Of a DNA stretch of 64,000 nucleotides, positions 51,810 to 59,895 are shown piece by piece; position 1 is the stretch's first letter; each line of letters begins with the position of its first letter. Source of the DNA: Reyranella humidisoli (lineage in GTDB: Bacteria; Pseudomonadota; Alphaproteobacteria; Reyranellales; Reyranellaceae); NCBI RefSeq assembly GCF_019039055.1, contig NZ_JAHOPB010000001.1:2888001-2952000 (forward strand), written 5' to 3'. A model generated the notes under the pieces. The model did no database searches, was not told the DNA's origin, and saw only the letters and a list, made by a program, of their open reading frames with translations. The position numbers were made by a program, and so were the translations under genes.

Positions 51810-52685
51810 TCCACGGCTGCGCAGGTCGCGGACCGTGTGGTCGACGAAGGCGCGGATCTTCGGCGCGAGAAGGCGGTTGGTCGGATAGACGGCGTAGATG
51901 CCGCCCGAAGGGGTCTCATGGCTGGCGAGGACGCGGGCGAGCTGACCCGCCGCCAGCGCATCCGCGATCAGCCATTCCGGAATGGCGGCAAGTCCGAGGC
52001 CCGACAGCGCCGCCGCGCGCAACGCCTCGGAACTGTTGACGAGAAGACGGGGCTGGACCGCGATGGGCTCCGTTCCGATTCGCCAGGTGTCGCGCCAGGG
52101 GAGCGGCGCGAAGCCGATCAGCCGGTGGCCGAGAATGTCGCGCGGCATCCGGGGCGTGCCATGCTGGGCGAGATAGCCGGGGGCGGCGACGATGACGATG
52201 CGCGATGTCGCGATGCGGCGCACGACGAGGCTCGGCTCGGGTCTCTCAACGATCCGGATCGCGAGCTCGATGCCTTCCTCGACCAGCCGCAGCGCGGCGC
52301 TCCCGGCGATCAGCTCGACTTCGATCGTCGGATAGGCGGCGAGGAAAGCGGGCAGGCCGGGCACGATGTAGCGTTCGGCGAACCCGTCGGGGGCGGCAAT
52401 GCGAAGCCTTCCGGCTGGCTCCTTCTGGGCGGCCTGGGCCTCGCTTCGCGCCTGCGCAAGATCGTCGAGCAACTTCCGGCAGTGTCGGTAGAAGGCGCTT
52501 CCGGCCTCGGTCGGACGCACGCGGCGCGTGGTGCGGTCGAGCAGGCGCACACCCATGCGTTCCTCGAGGGCGCGCACCGTCTCGCTCACCGACGACTTGG
52601 CGCTTTGCAACGCCTGGGCTGCTGCCGTGAAACTGCCGGTCTCCACGACGCGGGCGAAGGCTTCGATGCCGCTGAATGCTTCCAT
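51798..52685 (-). CDS. LysR-family transcriptional regulator
   Basis: 295 residues from ATG 52685. The winged helix-turn-helix is at 1-62 (IEAFARVVETGSFTAAAQAL...SVSETVRALEERMG), followed by the linker and effector domain (about 90-295). The LDRTTRRVRPTEAG segment is of the CrgA/DmlR-type branch. A perfect 22-bp palindrome lies 5 bases upstream (52691-52712), so autoregulation is likely. It is divergent from the small cupin gene at 52787, its probable target. Confidence 0.92.
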   Translation of the reverse strand: MEAFSGIEAFARVVETGSFTAAAQALQSAKSSVSETVRALEERMGVRLLDRTTRRVRPTEAGSAFYRHCRKLLDDLAQARSEAQAAQKEPAGRLRIAAPDGFAERYIVPGLPAFLAAYPTIEVELIAGSAALRLVEEGIELAIRIVERPEPSLVVRRIATSRIVIVAAPGYLAQHGTPRMPRDILGHRLIGFAPLPWRDTWRIGTEPIAVQPRLLVNSSEALRAAALSGLGLAAIPEWLIADALAAGQLARVLASHETPSGGIYAVYPTNRLLAPKIRAFVDHTVRDLRSRGLSR

Positions 52686-52690
52686 GCGTC

Positions 52691-52712
52691 ATTGTTCGCC
52701 CAGTCGAACAAT
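52691..52712. promoter_or_regulatory. Palindromic operator candidate between LysR and cupin genes
   Basis: ATTGTTCG and CGAACAAT form a perfect 8-bp inverted repeat around a 6-base spacer, with the T-N11-A type layout of LysR operators. It begins 5 bases upstream of the LysR start and 75 bases upstream of the cupin ATG. Confidence 0.75.
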
Positions 52713-52786
52713 CTGTCCAGAACCACCCTCTGCCGTCGCGGCCGGGGCGCGCTTATCCATGGGGTGTCCCGACACTGGAGGAAACG

Positions 52787-53200
52787 ATGAGCGAGAGACT
52801 TGATGTCCTGGGCGCCCCGATGATCGTCAAGGCCGACGGCGGCACCGTGGCGGCCTTCGTTGCCGACCACCCGATCCCGCCGGGCTATTTCGTACCACCG
52901 CACCGGCACGATAGCGACGACGAGATGTTGCTCGTCGTGGAGGGCGAGCTGACGCTGATCGGCGAAGCGGGTGAGAGCAAGGTCCAGGTGGGCGCGAGCG
53001 CGACCTTCATGCGCGGCGAGTTGCATGGGTTTCGCAACGATACGAACGGCACGGTGCGGCTGCTCGTCGTCGCCACGCCCGGCCTGCAGGCGGCAGAGAT
53101 GTTCCGTCACTTCGACCGGGCGATGCGGGAAGCGGGCCAGCCGCTCGCGCCGCCGCAGATCGCGGCCATTGCCGGCGAGTATGGCGTCCAGTTCGGCTAG
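52787..53200 (+). CDS. Small cupin protein
   Basis: 137 residues from ATG 52787 with GGAGGAAAC upstream. Cupin motif 1 is PPHRHDSDDEMLLVVEGELT (two His, Glu), and motif 2 is GASATFMRGELHGFRNDTN (His). It is a single small beta-barrel protein, cytoplasmic, function unknown; some relatives are quercetinase-like dioxygenases. The promoter region faces the LysR gene 51798-52685, so induction by that regulator is probable. The stop overlaps the stop of the next LysR gene by 4 bases. Confidence 0.85.
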   Translation: MSERLDVLGAPMIVKADGGTVAAFVADHPIPPGYFVPPHRHDSDDEMLLVVEGELTLIGEAGESKVQVGASATFMRGELHGFRNDTNGTVRLLVVATPGLQAAEMFRHFDRAMREAGQPLAPPQIAAIAGEYGVQFG

Positions 53201-54111
53201 CGCCGGAGCAGGGGGCGCAGGAACGCTGTGATGTGGGCGCGGAAGCTGTCGATGAATTCACGCGCCACCGGGGGCGGCGTGCCTTGCGCGGCATAGAGGG
53301 CGGCGAACTCGAAATGGATGCGCGGCTCGAAGGGCCGCACGACGATGCCCCGGGTCGCGTATTCGGTCGCGGTGAAGGGATCGCACAGCGTCACGCCCGC
53401 GCCAGAGCCGGCGAGGGAGCAGGCGATCTCTGAGAGCGGTGTCTCGATGCGCATGACGCGGCGCACGCCATGATCAGCGAAGACGCGGTCGATGCGGAAG
53501 CGCGAGACCGAGGAGTGGCCCAGCGAGATGAAGCTCTCGCCCTCGAAGTCGGCCGGCCGCAGCCGCTTCTTGCGCGCCAGCGGATGATCCTGCGGCAACA
53601 CCGCCATGTAGGGGGCGGGTGGCATTCGTTCGAGCCGCACGGCCGCGTGCTCGATCGAGCCTTCGGCGAAGCCGAGATCGCTCTGGCCCTGGGCGACGGC
53701 CGTGACGACGGCGTGCGACACCAGCCCTGACAGGACGAGGTCGAGCTTGGGGCGCGCCACCAGATAGCGTCCGGCGAACCGCGGCAGGAAACCGTTGGCC
53801 AGCGCCGGCAAGGCGGCGATGCGCAGGAACCCGGCCCGTCGCGTGCGCAGCTCGTCGGCCATTTGCGCAATGCGTTCCAGGCCCACGAAGGCCCGCTCGA
53901 CCTCGGCGTAGAGAGAGAGCGCTTCGCTGGTCGGCACCAGTCCCGTGCCCCGGCGCTCGAACAGGGTGAGGCCAAGCTGCTGCTGCAGGTCGCGGATCAT
54001 CCGGCTGACCGCGGGCTGGGTGACGTTGATCAGCTTCGCGGCCATGCCGACGCCGCCGGTCAGTACCACGGCGCGGAAGGCTTCGATCTGGCGTGGATTG
54101 AGGCTGCGCAC
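53197..54111 (-). CDS. LysR-family regulator of the downstream amine/opine catabolic operon
   Basis: 304 residues from GTG 54111. Winged helix-turn-helix at about 5-62 (QIEAFRAVVLTGGVGMAAKL...QPAVSRMIRDLQQQLG), then an effector domain to the end. The N-terminal sequence RQIEAFRAVV..GG...AA resembles the OccR/NocR-type branch, which responds to octopine or nopaline. A perfect 6-bp inverted repeat with a 9-base spacer lies 6 bases upstream (54117-54137). It is divergent from the ABC/dehydrogenase operon at 54219-62424, its probable target. Confidence 0.88.
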   Translation of the reverse strand: MRSLNPRQIEAFRAVVLTGGVGMAAKLINVTQPAVSRMIRDLQQQLGLTLFERRGTGLVPTSEALSLYAEVERAFVGLERIAQMADELRTRRAGFLRIAALPALANGFLPRFAGRYLVARPKLDLVLSGLVSHAVVTAVAQGQSDLGFAEGSIEHAAVRLERMPPAPYMAVLPQDHPLARKKRLRPADFEGESFISLGHSSVSRFRIDRVFADHGVRRVMRIETPLSEIACSLAGSGAGVTLCDPFTATEYATRGIVVRPFEPRIHFEFAALYAAQGTPPPVAREFIDSFRAHITAFLRPLLRR

Positions 54112-54116
54112 GGCCT

Positions 54117-54137
54117 TTCATAACATTTGGCTATGAA
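54117..54137. promoter_or_regulatory. LysR-type operator (ATA-N9-TAT)
   Basis: TTCATA (54117-54122) and TATGAA (54132-54137) are perfect inverted repeats with a 9-base spacer, giving the ATA-N9-TAT core typical of OccR/NocR-like LysR boxes. It lies between the LysR start (54111) and the operon start (54219). A TTGACG at 54157-54162 and a CATAAA near 54176 could be a weak promoter. Confidence 0.75.
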
Positions 54138-54218
54138 GCTTGGCAGAAAATTGGATTTGACGCCGTGGGCTGCGGCATAAAACACTGATTGCAGGGGAAC
54201 TCAGGAACGGAGGGGGCA

Positions 54219-55256
54219 ATGACCCGTTTGGCACGCTTCGGCGCAATCGCCGGTCTGGCTTTGTTGGCGGGCTCGCTGCCCGCGCTCGCGCAGCAGAAAA
54301 CGCTCACCGTCGCGGCCTATGGCGGCGTCTGGGACAGCCATCTGCGCAAGGAGGTCTTTCCCGAGTTCGAGAAAAAGCACGGCGTGAAGGTCGAGTACGT
54401 CGCCGGCAACTCCACGGACACGCTGGCCAAGCTGCAGGCCCAGAAGGGCAACCAGGTGATCGACGTCGCCATCATGGACGACGGAGTCATGTACCAGGCG
54501 ATCAAGCTCGGCTTCTGCAGCACCATCGAGGGCATGGACAAGAGCGAGCTCTATCCCGCCGCGCTGTTCAAGGACGACAAGGCGGTCGCGGTCGGCCAGA
54601 CCGGCACCGGCTTCATGGTCAACACCAAGGTCTTCAAGGAGAAGGGCTGGCCGATCCCGACTTCTTGGAACGACCTCAAGGATCCGAAGTTCAAGAAGCA
54701 GCTTGTGATCCCGCCGATCAACAACACCTACGGGCTCTACACGCTGATGATGTACGCCCGCATGAACGGCGGCGGCGAGAAGAACATCGAACCGGGCTTC
54801 AAGGTCATGAAGGCCGACATCAATCCCAACGTGCTGGTCTATGAACCCTCGCCGGGCAAGATGACGGAGCTCTTCCAGTCCGGTCAGGCCAACATCGCCG
54901 TCTGGGGCACCGGCCGCGTGCAGGCGTTCGCCAACACCGGCTTCCCGGTCGATTTCATCTACCCGAAGGAAGGCGCACCGATCCTGCTCGCCTCGGCCTG
55001 CCCGGTCGCCAAGGCCTCGGTCAATCCGCTGGCCCACGAGATGATCAAGCTGCTGGTGTCGGCGCCGGTGCAGACGGGCATGGCGAAGGAGATGGGCAAC
55101 GGTCCGGTCAACACCAAGGTCGACGTCAACATGCCGGAGCTGAAGATGGCGCCGGTGGGCGAGCGTGCGAAGCTGATCATCGCGCCCGACTGGGACGCGA
55201 TCAACGCGCAGCGCGACGACTGGACCAAGCGCTGGAACCGCGAGGTCGAGCGCTGA
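54219..55256 (+). CDS. ABC substrate-binding protein, polyamine (PotD/PotF)-type
   Basis: 345 residues from ATG 54219 with GGAGGGGG upstream. The signal peptide is cleaved near ALAQQ (residue about 24). The mature start KTLTVAAYGGVWDSHLRKEV and VMDDGVMYQA-like segment, then PTSWNDLKDPKFKKQ and GTGRVQAFANTGFPVDFIYP, follow the spermidine/putrescine-binding family. First gene of the operon importer, phosphatase, dehydrogenase. The catabolic genes suggest an amine, opine or proline-like ligand. Confidence 0.88.
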   Translation: MTRLARFGAIAGLALLAGSLPALAQQKTLTVAAYGGVWDSHLRKEVFPEFEKKHGVKVEYVAGNSTDTLAKLQAQKGNQVIDVAIMDDGVMYQAIKLGFCSTIEGMDKSELYPAALFKDDKAVAVGQTGTGFMVNTKVFKEKGWPIPTSWNDLKDPKFKKQLVIPPINNTYGLYTLMMYARMNGGGEKNIEPGFKVMKADINPNVLVYEPSPGKMTELFQSGQANIAVWGTGRVQAFANTGFPVDFIYPKEGAPILLASACPVAKASVNPLAHEMIKLLVSAPVQTGMAKEMGNGPVNTKVDVNMPELKMAPVGERAKLIIAPDWDAINAQRDDWTKRWNREVER

Positions 55257-55287
55257 TCTGCCCGAGAAGATTGGCGAGAGGCCGGTC

Positions 55288-55926
55288 GTGCATCATCCCG
55301 TCTATGTGTTTCGCCACGGCGAGACCGTCTGGAACGCCGAGAAGCGCGCACAAGGCGTTCTGGACTCACCACTGACCGAAGCGGGCCGTGAACAGGCCCG
55401 CGCCATGGGGCGGGCCCTGGCTCGAGAGCTGCGGGCCGCGGGGCATGCGCCCGCCGACGTCATCGTGCGGTCGAGCCCACTCGGCCGCGTGCGTGAAACG
55501 CTGGCGCTGGCTGCCGAAGAGGCGGGCCTGACGCATCACGAAGAATCGTTCGACGATCGTCTGCGAGAGATGAGCTGGGGCGATTGGGACGGGCTGACCG
55601 GGCCTGAGATCGAGGCGCGCTGGCCCGGCGCGATGGCAGCGCGGCGGCTTGATCGCTGGACCTACGAGCCGCCCGGCGGCGAGAACTACATCATGGCCGT
55701 CGCGCGCGCGCAGGCGGCGCTGGACGATATCGCGGCGCTGGCGATGGAGAGACCGGTCGCCGTGTTCGCGCACGGCGCCATCGGTCGGGTGCTGCGCGGG
55801 CTGTTCCTGCGCGCGGCCGAAGCCGAGATCCTGGACATGGACCAGCCGCAGGACGCCTTCTACAGGCTGCATCGCGAGACGATGGCGCGCATCGCCGCGC
55901 ACGACACGGCACAAGGAGCGGTCTAG
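55288..55926 (+). CDS. Histidine phosphatase (phosphoglycerate mutase-like)
   Basis: 212 residues from a GTG at 55288, with GAGAGG upstream. The phosphohistidine motif is FRHGETVWN at about 9-17 (RHG); the second conserved Arg is in RSSPLGRVRET, the Glu in FDDRLREMSWGDWDG, and the second His in VAVFAHGAIGRVL. It is placed inside the importer operon, between binding protein and ATPase. A small-molecule phosphatase acting on an intermediate is possible. The stop TAG abuts the ATPase GTG. Confidence 0.87.
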   Translation: MHHPVYVFRHGETVWNAEKRAQGVLDSPLTEAGREQARAMGRALARELRAAGHAPADVIVRSSPLGRVRETLALAAEEAGLTHHEESFDDRLREMSWGDWDGLTGPEIEARWPGAMAARRLDRWTYEPPGGENYIMAVARAQAALDDIAALAMERPVAVFAHGAIGRVLRGLFLRAAEAEILDMDQPQDAFYRLHRETMARIAAHDTAQGAV

Positions 55927-56853
55927 GTGGCGTTCCTCGAACTCGAAAAGCTCACCAAGTCGTTCGGCAGTCACAATGCCGTCGATGGACTGACGCTCGG
56001 TGTCGAGAAGGGCGAGTTCGTGGCCCTGCTGGGTCCCTCGGGCTGCGGCAAGACCACGACGCTGCAGATGATCGCGGGTTTCGTCGAGCCGACCTCCGGC
56101 GCGATCCGGCTCGGCGGCAAGGACCTGCTGGCAATGAAGCCGGCGAAGCGCGGTCTCGGCATTGTCTTCCAGAGCTATGCGCTCTTCCCGCACATGACGG
56201 TGGCGGAGAATGTCGGCTTCGGGCTCGAGATGCAGGGCGTCGCCGCCGCCGAGCGCAAGACGCGGGTGGGCGAGACGCTCGAGCTGGTGGGGCTCGGCGC
56301 CTTCACGGCGCGCTTCCCCCGCCAGATGTCGGGCGGCCAGCAGCAGCGTGTCGCGCTGGCCCGCGCGCTGGTGATCCGCCCGCAGGTGCTGCTGCTCGAC
56401 GAGCCGCTCTCCAACCTCGACGCCAAGCTGCGCGAGGGCATGCAGATCGAACTGCGCCAGATCCAGCGCACGGTCGGCACGACCACCATCCTGGTGACGC
56501 ACGACCAGGCCGAGGCGATGGCACTGTCGGACCGGATCGTGGTGATGAACCAGGGCAAGGCCGAGCAGATCGGACCGCCGCACGAGGCCTATGAGCGGCC
56601 GGCGACACCCTTCGTCGCCAACTTCCTCGGCAAGACCAACCTCGTGAACGGCGCGACCGTTCGCCCCGAGCGCATCTCCTTCGCTCCTGCCGGCCTCGCC
56701 GGCACGGTGCGCACGCGCATCTTCCAGGGCAATCACTGGCTCTACCAGATCGAAACCGCGTCGGGTCTCGTGACGGTCATTCGCCAGAACACCGGCGAGG
56801 CGATGCCGGGCGAGGGCGATGCCGTGCATCTCGCCTGGGAAGGGCGCGCGTGA
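55927..56853 (+). CDS. ABC importer ATPase, polyamine (PotA)-type
   Basis: 308 residues from a GTG at 55927, immediately after the phosphatase stop, with AAGGAG upstream. Walker A GPSGCGKTT (about 36-44), Q-loop in VFQSYALFPHMTV, signature MSGGQQQRVALARAL, Walker B LLLDEPLSNLD. A short TOBE-like domain occupies the C-terminal 70 residues. It overlaps the first permease gene as GTGA. It energises the two separate permeases that follow. Confidence 0.92.
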   Translation: MAFLELEKLTKSFGSHNAVDGLTLGVEKGEFVALLGPSGCGKTTTLQMIAGFVEPTSGAIRLGGKDLLAMKPAKRGLGIVFQSYALFPHMTVAENVGFGLEMQGVAAAERKTRVGETLELVGLGAFTARFPRQMSGGQQQRVALARALVIRPQVLLLDEPLSNLDAKLREGMQIELRQIQRTVGTTTILVTHDQAEAMALSDRIVVMNQGKAEQIGPPHEAYERPATPFVANFLGKTNLVNGATVRPERISFAPAGLAGTVRTRIFQGNHWLYQIETASGLVTVIRQNTGEAMPGEGDAVHLAWEGRA

Positions 56854-57701
56854 AGGCCGCGCCGTATCTGCTTTGCCTTCCCGCGCTGGTTCTGTTCGCC
56901 GGCGTGGTGATCGTGCCGCTCGGCATGACCGTGCTTCTCTCGTTCCACGACTGGGGTCAGTACAAGGGCATCGAGCCGGTCTTCATCCTGAAGAACTGGC
57001 AGGAGGTGCTGGGCGATTCGTACTTCCACGAGATGTTCGCCCGCACCTTCCGCATCGCCTTCTTCGTGACGCTGCTGGCGGCGGTGTTCGGCGCGCCCGA
57101 GGCCTACATCCTGAACCGCATGCGCAGCCCGTGGCGAGGCATCTTCCTGCTGGTGATCCTGGGCCCGCTGCTGATCTCCGTGGTCGCGCGCACGCTGGGC
57201 TGGGCGCTGCTGTTCGGCGGCAACTCGGGCCTGGTGAACAAGGCGCTGATGGGCATGGGTCTCATCTCCGCGCCGCTGCCCTTCATGTTCACCGAGACCG
57301 GCATCGTGATCGCGTTGGCGCATGTGCTGATGCCCTACATGGTGCTGGCCGTCTGGGCCTCGCTGCAGCGCCTCGATCCGCAGATCGAGAACGCGGCGGT
57401 GGCGCTGGGGGCGGGGCCGTTCACCGTACTGCGGCGCATCGTGCTGCCGCAGGTCATGCCGGGCATCCTGTCGGGTGCGGTCATCGTCTTCGCACTGGCC
57501 GCCAGTGCGTTCGCGACGCCCGCGATCATCGGCGGTCGTCGTCTCAAGGTCGCTTCGACCCTGGCCTACGACGAGTTCCTGAACACGCTCAACTGGCCGC
57601 TGGGCGCGGCCGTCGCGGTGTTGTTGCTGGCGGCGCTGGTCGCGATCATCTGGGGCACCAACCGGCTCGTCGAGCGGCGTTACGCGCAGGTGTTTGCATG
57701 A
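56850..57701 (+). CDS. ABC importer permease, PotB-type
   Basis: 283 residues from GTG 56850, overlapping the ATPase stop. Six membrane segments are predicted. The EAA loop is QIENAAVALGAGPFTVLRRI. The first segment (LVLFAGVVIVPLGMTVLLSF) and FGGNSGLVNKALM are typical of the PotB/HisM-like branch. It overlaps the second permease by ATGA, with which it forms the channel. Confidence 0.9.
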   Translation: MKAAPYLLCLPALVLFAGVVIVPLGMTVLLSFHDWGQYKGIEPVFILKNWQEVLGDSYFHEMFARTFRIAFFVTLLAAVFGAPEAYILNRMRSPWRGIFLLVILGPLLISVVARTLGWALLFGGNSGLVNKALMGMGLISAPLPFMFTETGIVIALAHVLMPYMVLAVWASLQRLDPQIENAAVALGAGPFTVLRRIVLPQVMPGILSGAVIVFALAASAFATPAIIGGRRLKVASTLAYDEFLNTLNWPLGAAVAVLLLAALVAIIWGTNRLVERRYAQVFA

Positions 57702-58507
57702 GCCGCAACGGCCCTCTCGCGCTCGCCTACCACACGCTGTTCGTCGCCTTCATGCTGGCGCCGATCCTGGTCGTCTGTTTCGTGGCCTTCACGCCCGAGG
57801 GATATCTCTCGTTCCCGACCGACCGCTGGTCGCTGCGCTGGTTCTACGCCATCGCGCGCTACCCCGAGTTCGTTTCCGCCTTCTGGCGCAGCCTGTGGCT
57901 CGGCGCGATCTCCTCGGCGATCGCGGTGGCGATCTCGGTGCCGGCGGCGCTGGCCATAGCGCGCTACCGCTTTCCCGGCCGCGAGGCGATGACGGCGCTC
58001 TTCATGTCGCCGCTGATGATCCCGCATCTCGTGCTCGGCATCGCCTTCCTGCGGTTCTTCACCCAAATCGGGCTTGGCGGCACCTTCGCCGGCCTCGTGC
58101 TGTCGCACATCGTCGTCGTGCTGCCGTTCGCGCTGCGCCTCACGCTCGCCTCCGCGGTCGGGCTCGACCGCTCGATCGAGCACGCGGCCGTGTCGCTCGG
58201 CGCCAGCGAGAGCGTCGTCCTGCGCCGCATCACGCTGCCGCTTGTGCTGCCCGGCCTCGTGAGCGGCTGGGCACTGGCCTTCATCAATTCCTTCGACGAG
58301 CTCACGATGACGGTTTTCATCGCCGCGCCCGGCACCGAGACGCTGCCGGTCCGCATGTTTCTCTACATCCAGGACAATATCGATCCGCTGGTGACGTCGG
58401 TGTCGGCCTGCGTGATCGCCGTTACCGTCGTGGCGCTCGTGATCCTGGACCGCGCCTTCGGCCTGGAGCGCATGCTCGTAGGAAGGAGCGCCAGCCATGG
58501 CCGGTGA
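57698..58507 (+). CDS. ABC importer permease, PotC-type
   Basis: 269 residues from ATG 57698. Six membrane segments are predicted, starting FVAFMLAPILVVCFVAFTPEG. The EAA loop reads SIEHAAVSLGASESVVLRRI. It overlaps both the first permease (4 bases) and the FAD oxidoreductase that follows (11 bases), showing tight operon packing. It partners the PotB-type subunit. Confidence 0.9.
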   Translation: MSRNGPLALAYHTLFVAFMLAPILVVCFVAFTPEGYLSFPTDRWSLRWFYAIARYPEFVSAFWRSLWLGAISSAIAVAISVPAALAIARYRFPGREAMTALFMSPLMIPHLVLGIAFLRFFTQIGLGGTFAGLVLSHIVVVLPFALRLTLASAVGLDRSIEHAAVSLGASESVVLRRITLPLVLPGLVSGWALAFINSFDELTMTVFIAAPGTETLPVRMFLYIQDNIDPLVTSVSACVIAVTVVALVILDRAFGLERMLVGRSASHGR

Positions 58508-59621
58508 AGAGTACGATGTCGCGGTCGTGGGCGGCGGCCTGGTCGGCGTCGCCACCGCCTGGGGCCTGGCGCGCGAGGGCTGCAAGGTCGTCGTGCTCGA
58601 CGAGGGCGACCGCGCGGTGCGTGCCAGCCGCGGCAACTTCGCGCTGGTCTGGGTCCAGAGCAAAGGGCTGGGCCTCGCGCCCTATGCCGGCTGGACCATC
58701 CGTTCGTCCCACGCCTGGCGCGGCTTCTCGGACCTGCTGAAGCAGGAGACCGGCCTCGACGTCTCGTTCCAGCGGCCCGGCGGCTTCCATCTCTGCCTGT
58801 CGGAGAAAGAGCTGGAGGCGCGCGCCAACATATTGAAGCGCCTCCACAATCAGCCCGGTATCCTCGACTACAAGACCGAGATCCTGACCCACGACCAAGT
58901 GAAGGCGATGTTGCCCGACATCGGCCCGGAAGTCGTGGGCGGCAGCTTCTGCGAACTCGACGGGCACGTGAATTCGCTGCGCCTGTTCCGCACCCTGCAC
59001 ACGGCGCTCAACGCACGCGGCGTCACCTATCTGCCGAGCCATCGCGTCGAGAACATCACGAAGGAGGGCGGCGAGTTCCGGCTCACGACACCGCACGGCG
59101 AGATCCGCGCCGCCAAGGTCGCGCTGGCGGCGGGTAACGCCAACATGCGGCTGGCCCCGATGGTCGGGCTCGAAGCGCCGATGCGGCCCGAGCGCGGCCA
59201 AATCGTCGTCACCGAGCGGCTGCGGCCCTTCCTCAACCATCCCGTCGTCACCCTGCGCCAGACCGACGAGGGCACGGTGATGATCGGCGATTCCAAAGAG
59301 GAGAGCGTCGATCCGAGCGGCCTCACGATCGGCGTCAGCGCCACCGAGGCCGAACGCGCGGTGCGCCAGTTCCCGCTGCTGGCCAACGTCAACGTGGTGC
59401 GCACCTGGAGTGCGATCCGCGTCATGACGCAGGACGGTTTCCCGATCTACGACGAGTCGAAGACCCATCCCGGCGCCTTCACCGTGTGCTGCCATTCGGG
59501 CGTCACCCTGGCCGCCAATCACGCGCTCACCATCGCACCCATGATCGCCCGCGGTGCGCTCGACGCCTCGCTCGTCGCTTCCTTCAGTGCCCGGAGGTTC
59601 CATGTTCAAGCGGCTGGCTGA
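58497..59621 (+). CDS. FAD-dependent amine/opine dehydrogenase, beta subunit (DAO fold)
   Basis: 374 residues from ATG 58497. The dinucleotide-binding start is YDVAVVGGGLVGVATAWGLA (GGGLVG). The D-amino-acid-oxidase fold is indicated by GGFHLCLSEKELE, the RPERGQIVVTERL segment and the C-terminal HSGVTLAANHALTIAPMI. In HcnC, OoxB and D-hydroxyproline dehydrogenase this is the catalytic FAD subunit, which oxidises amines to imines. It overlaps the preceding permease by 11 bases and the 2Fe-2S gene by 20 bases. Confidence 0.87.
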   Translation: MAGEEYDVAVVGGGLVGVATAWGLAREGCKVVVLDEGDRAVRASRGNFALVWVQSKGLGLAPYAGWTIRSSHAWRGFSDLLKQETGLDVSFQRPGGFHLCLSEKELEARANILKRLHNQPGILDYKTEILTHDQVKAMLPDIGPEVVGGSFCELDGHVNSLRLFRTLHTALNARGVTYLPSHRVENITKEGGEFRLTTPHGEIRAAKVALAAGNANMRLAPMVGLEAPMRPERGQIVVTERLRPFLNHPVVTLRQTDEGTVMIGDSKEESVDPSGLTIGVSATEAERAVRQFPLLANVNVVRTWSAIRVMTQDGFPIYDESKTHPGAFTVCCHSGVTLAANHALTIAPMIARGALDASLVASFSARRFHVQAAG

Positions 59622-59895
59622 CAGCAGCCCTTCCGTCGGCATCGTTGTCGACGGCAAACCCTTGAGCGCGCGGGCCGGTGACACGGTCGCCGCTGCGCTG
59701 CTCGCCGCCGGCATCGGCCACTGCCGCACCACGCCGGTCACCGGCGCGCAACGGGCGCCCTATTGCCTGATGGGCGTGTGCTTCGACTGCCTCGTCACCA
59801 TCGACGGCGTCGGCAGCCGACAGGGCTGCCTGATCCCGGTGCGCGAGGGCATGAAGGTGGAGACCCAGCTGGGTCGCCGGGAGGCGGGACGATGA
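59602..59895 (+). CDS. [2Fe-2S] ferredoxin-like small subunit of the amine/opine dehydrogenase
   Basis: 97 residues from ATG 59602, starting inside the end of the beta-subunit gene. Cys residues in CRTTPVTG, then YCLMGVCFDCLVT and GCLIPV make a plant-type 2Fe-2S site, as in the small HcnA or LhpF-type subunit (2Fe-2S_4 family). It passes electrons between FAD centres of the complex. It overlaps the alpha-subunit start as ATGA. Confidence 0.88.
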   Translation: MFKRLADSSPSVGIVVDGKPLSARAGDTVAAALLAAGIGHCRTTPVTGAQRAPYCLMGVCFDCLVTIDGVGSRQGCLIPVREGMKVETQLGRREAGR

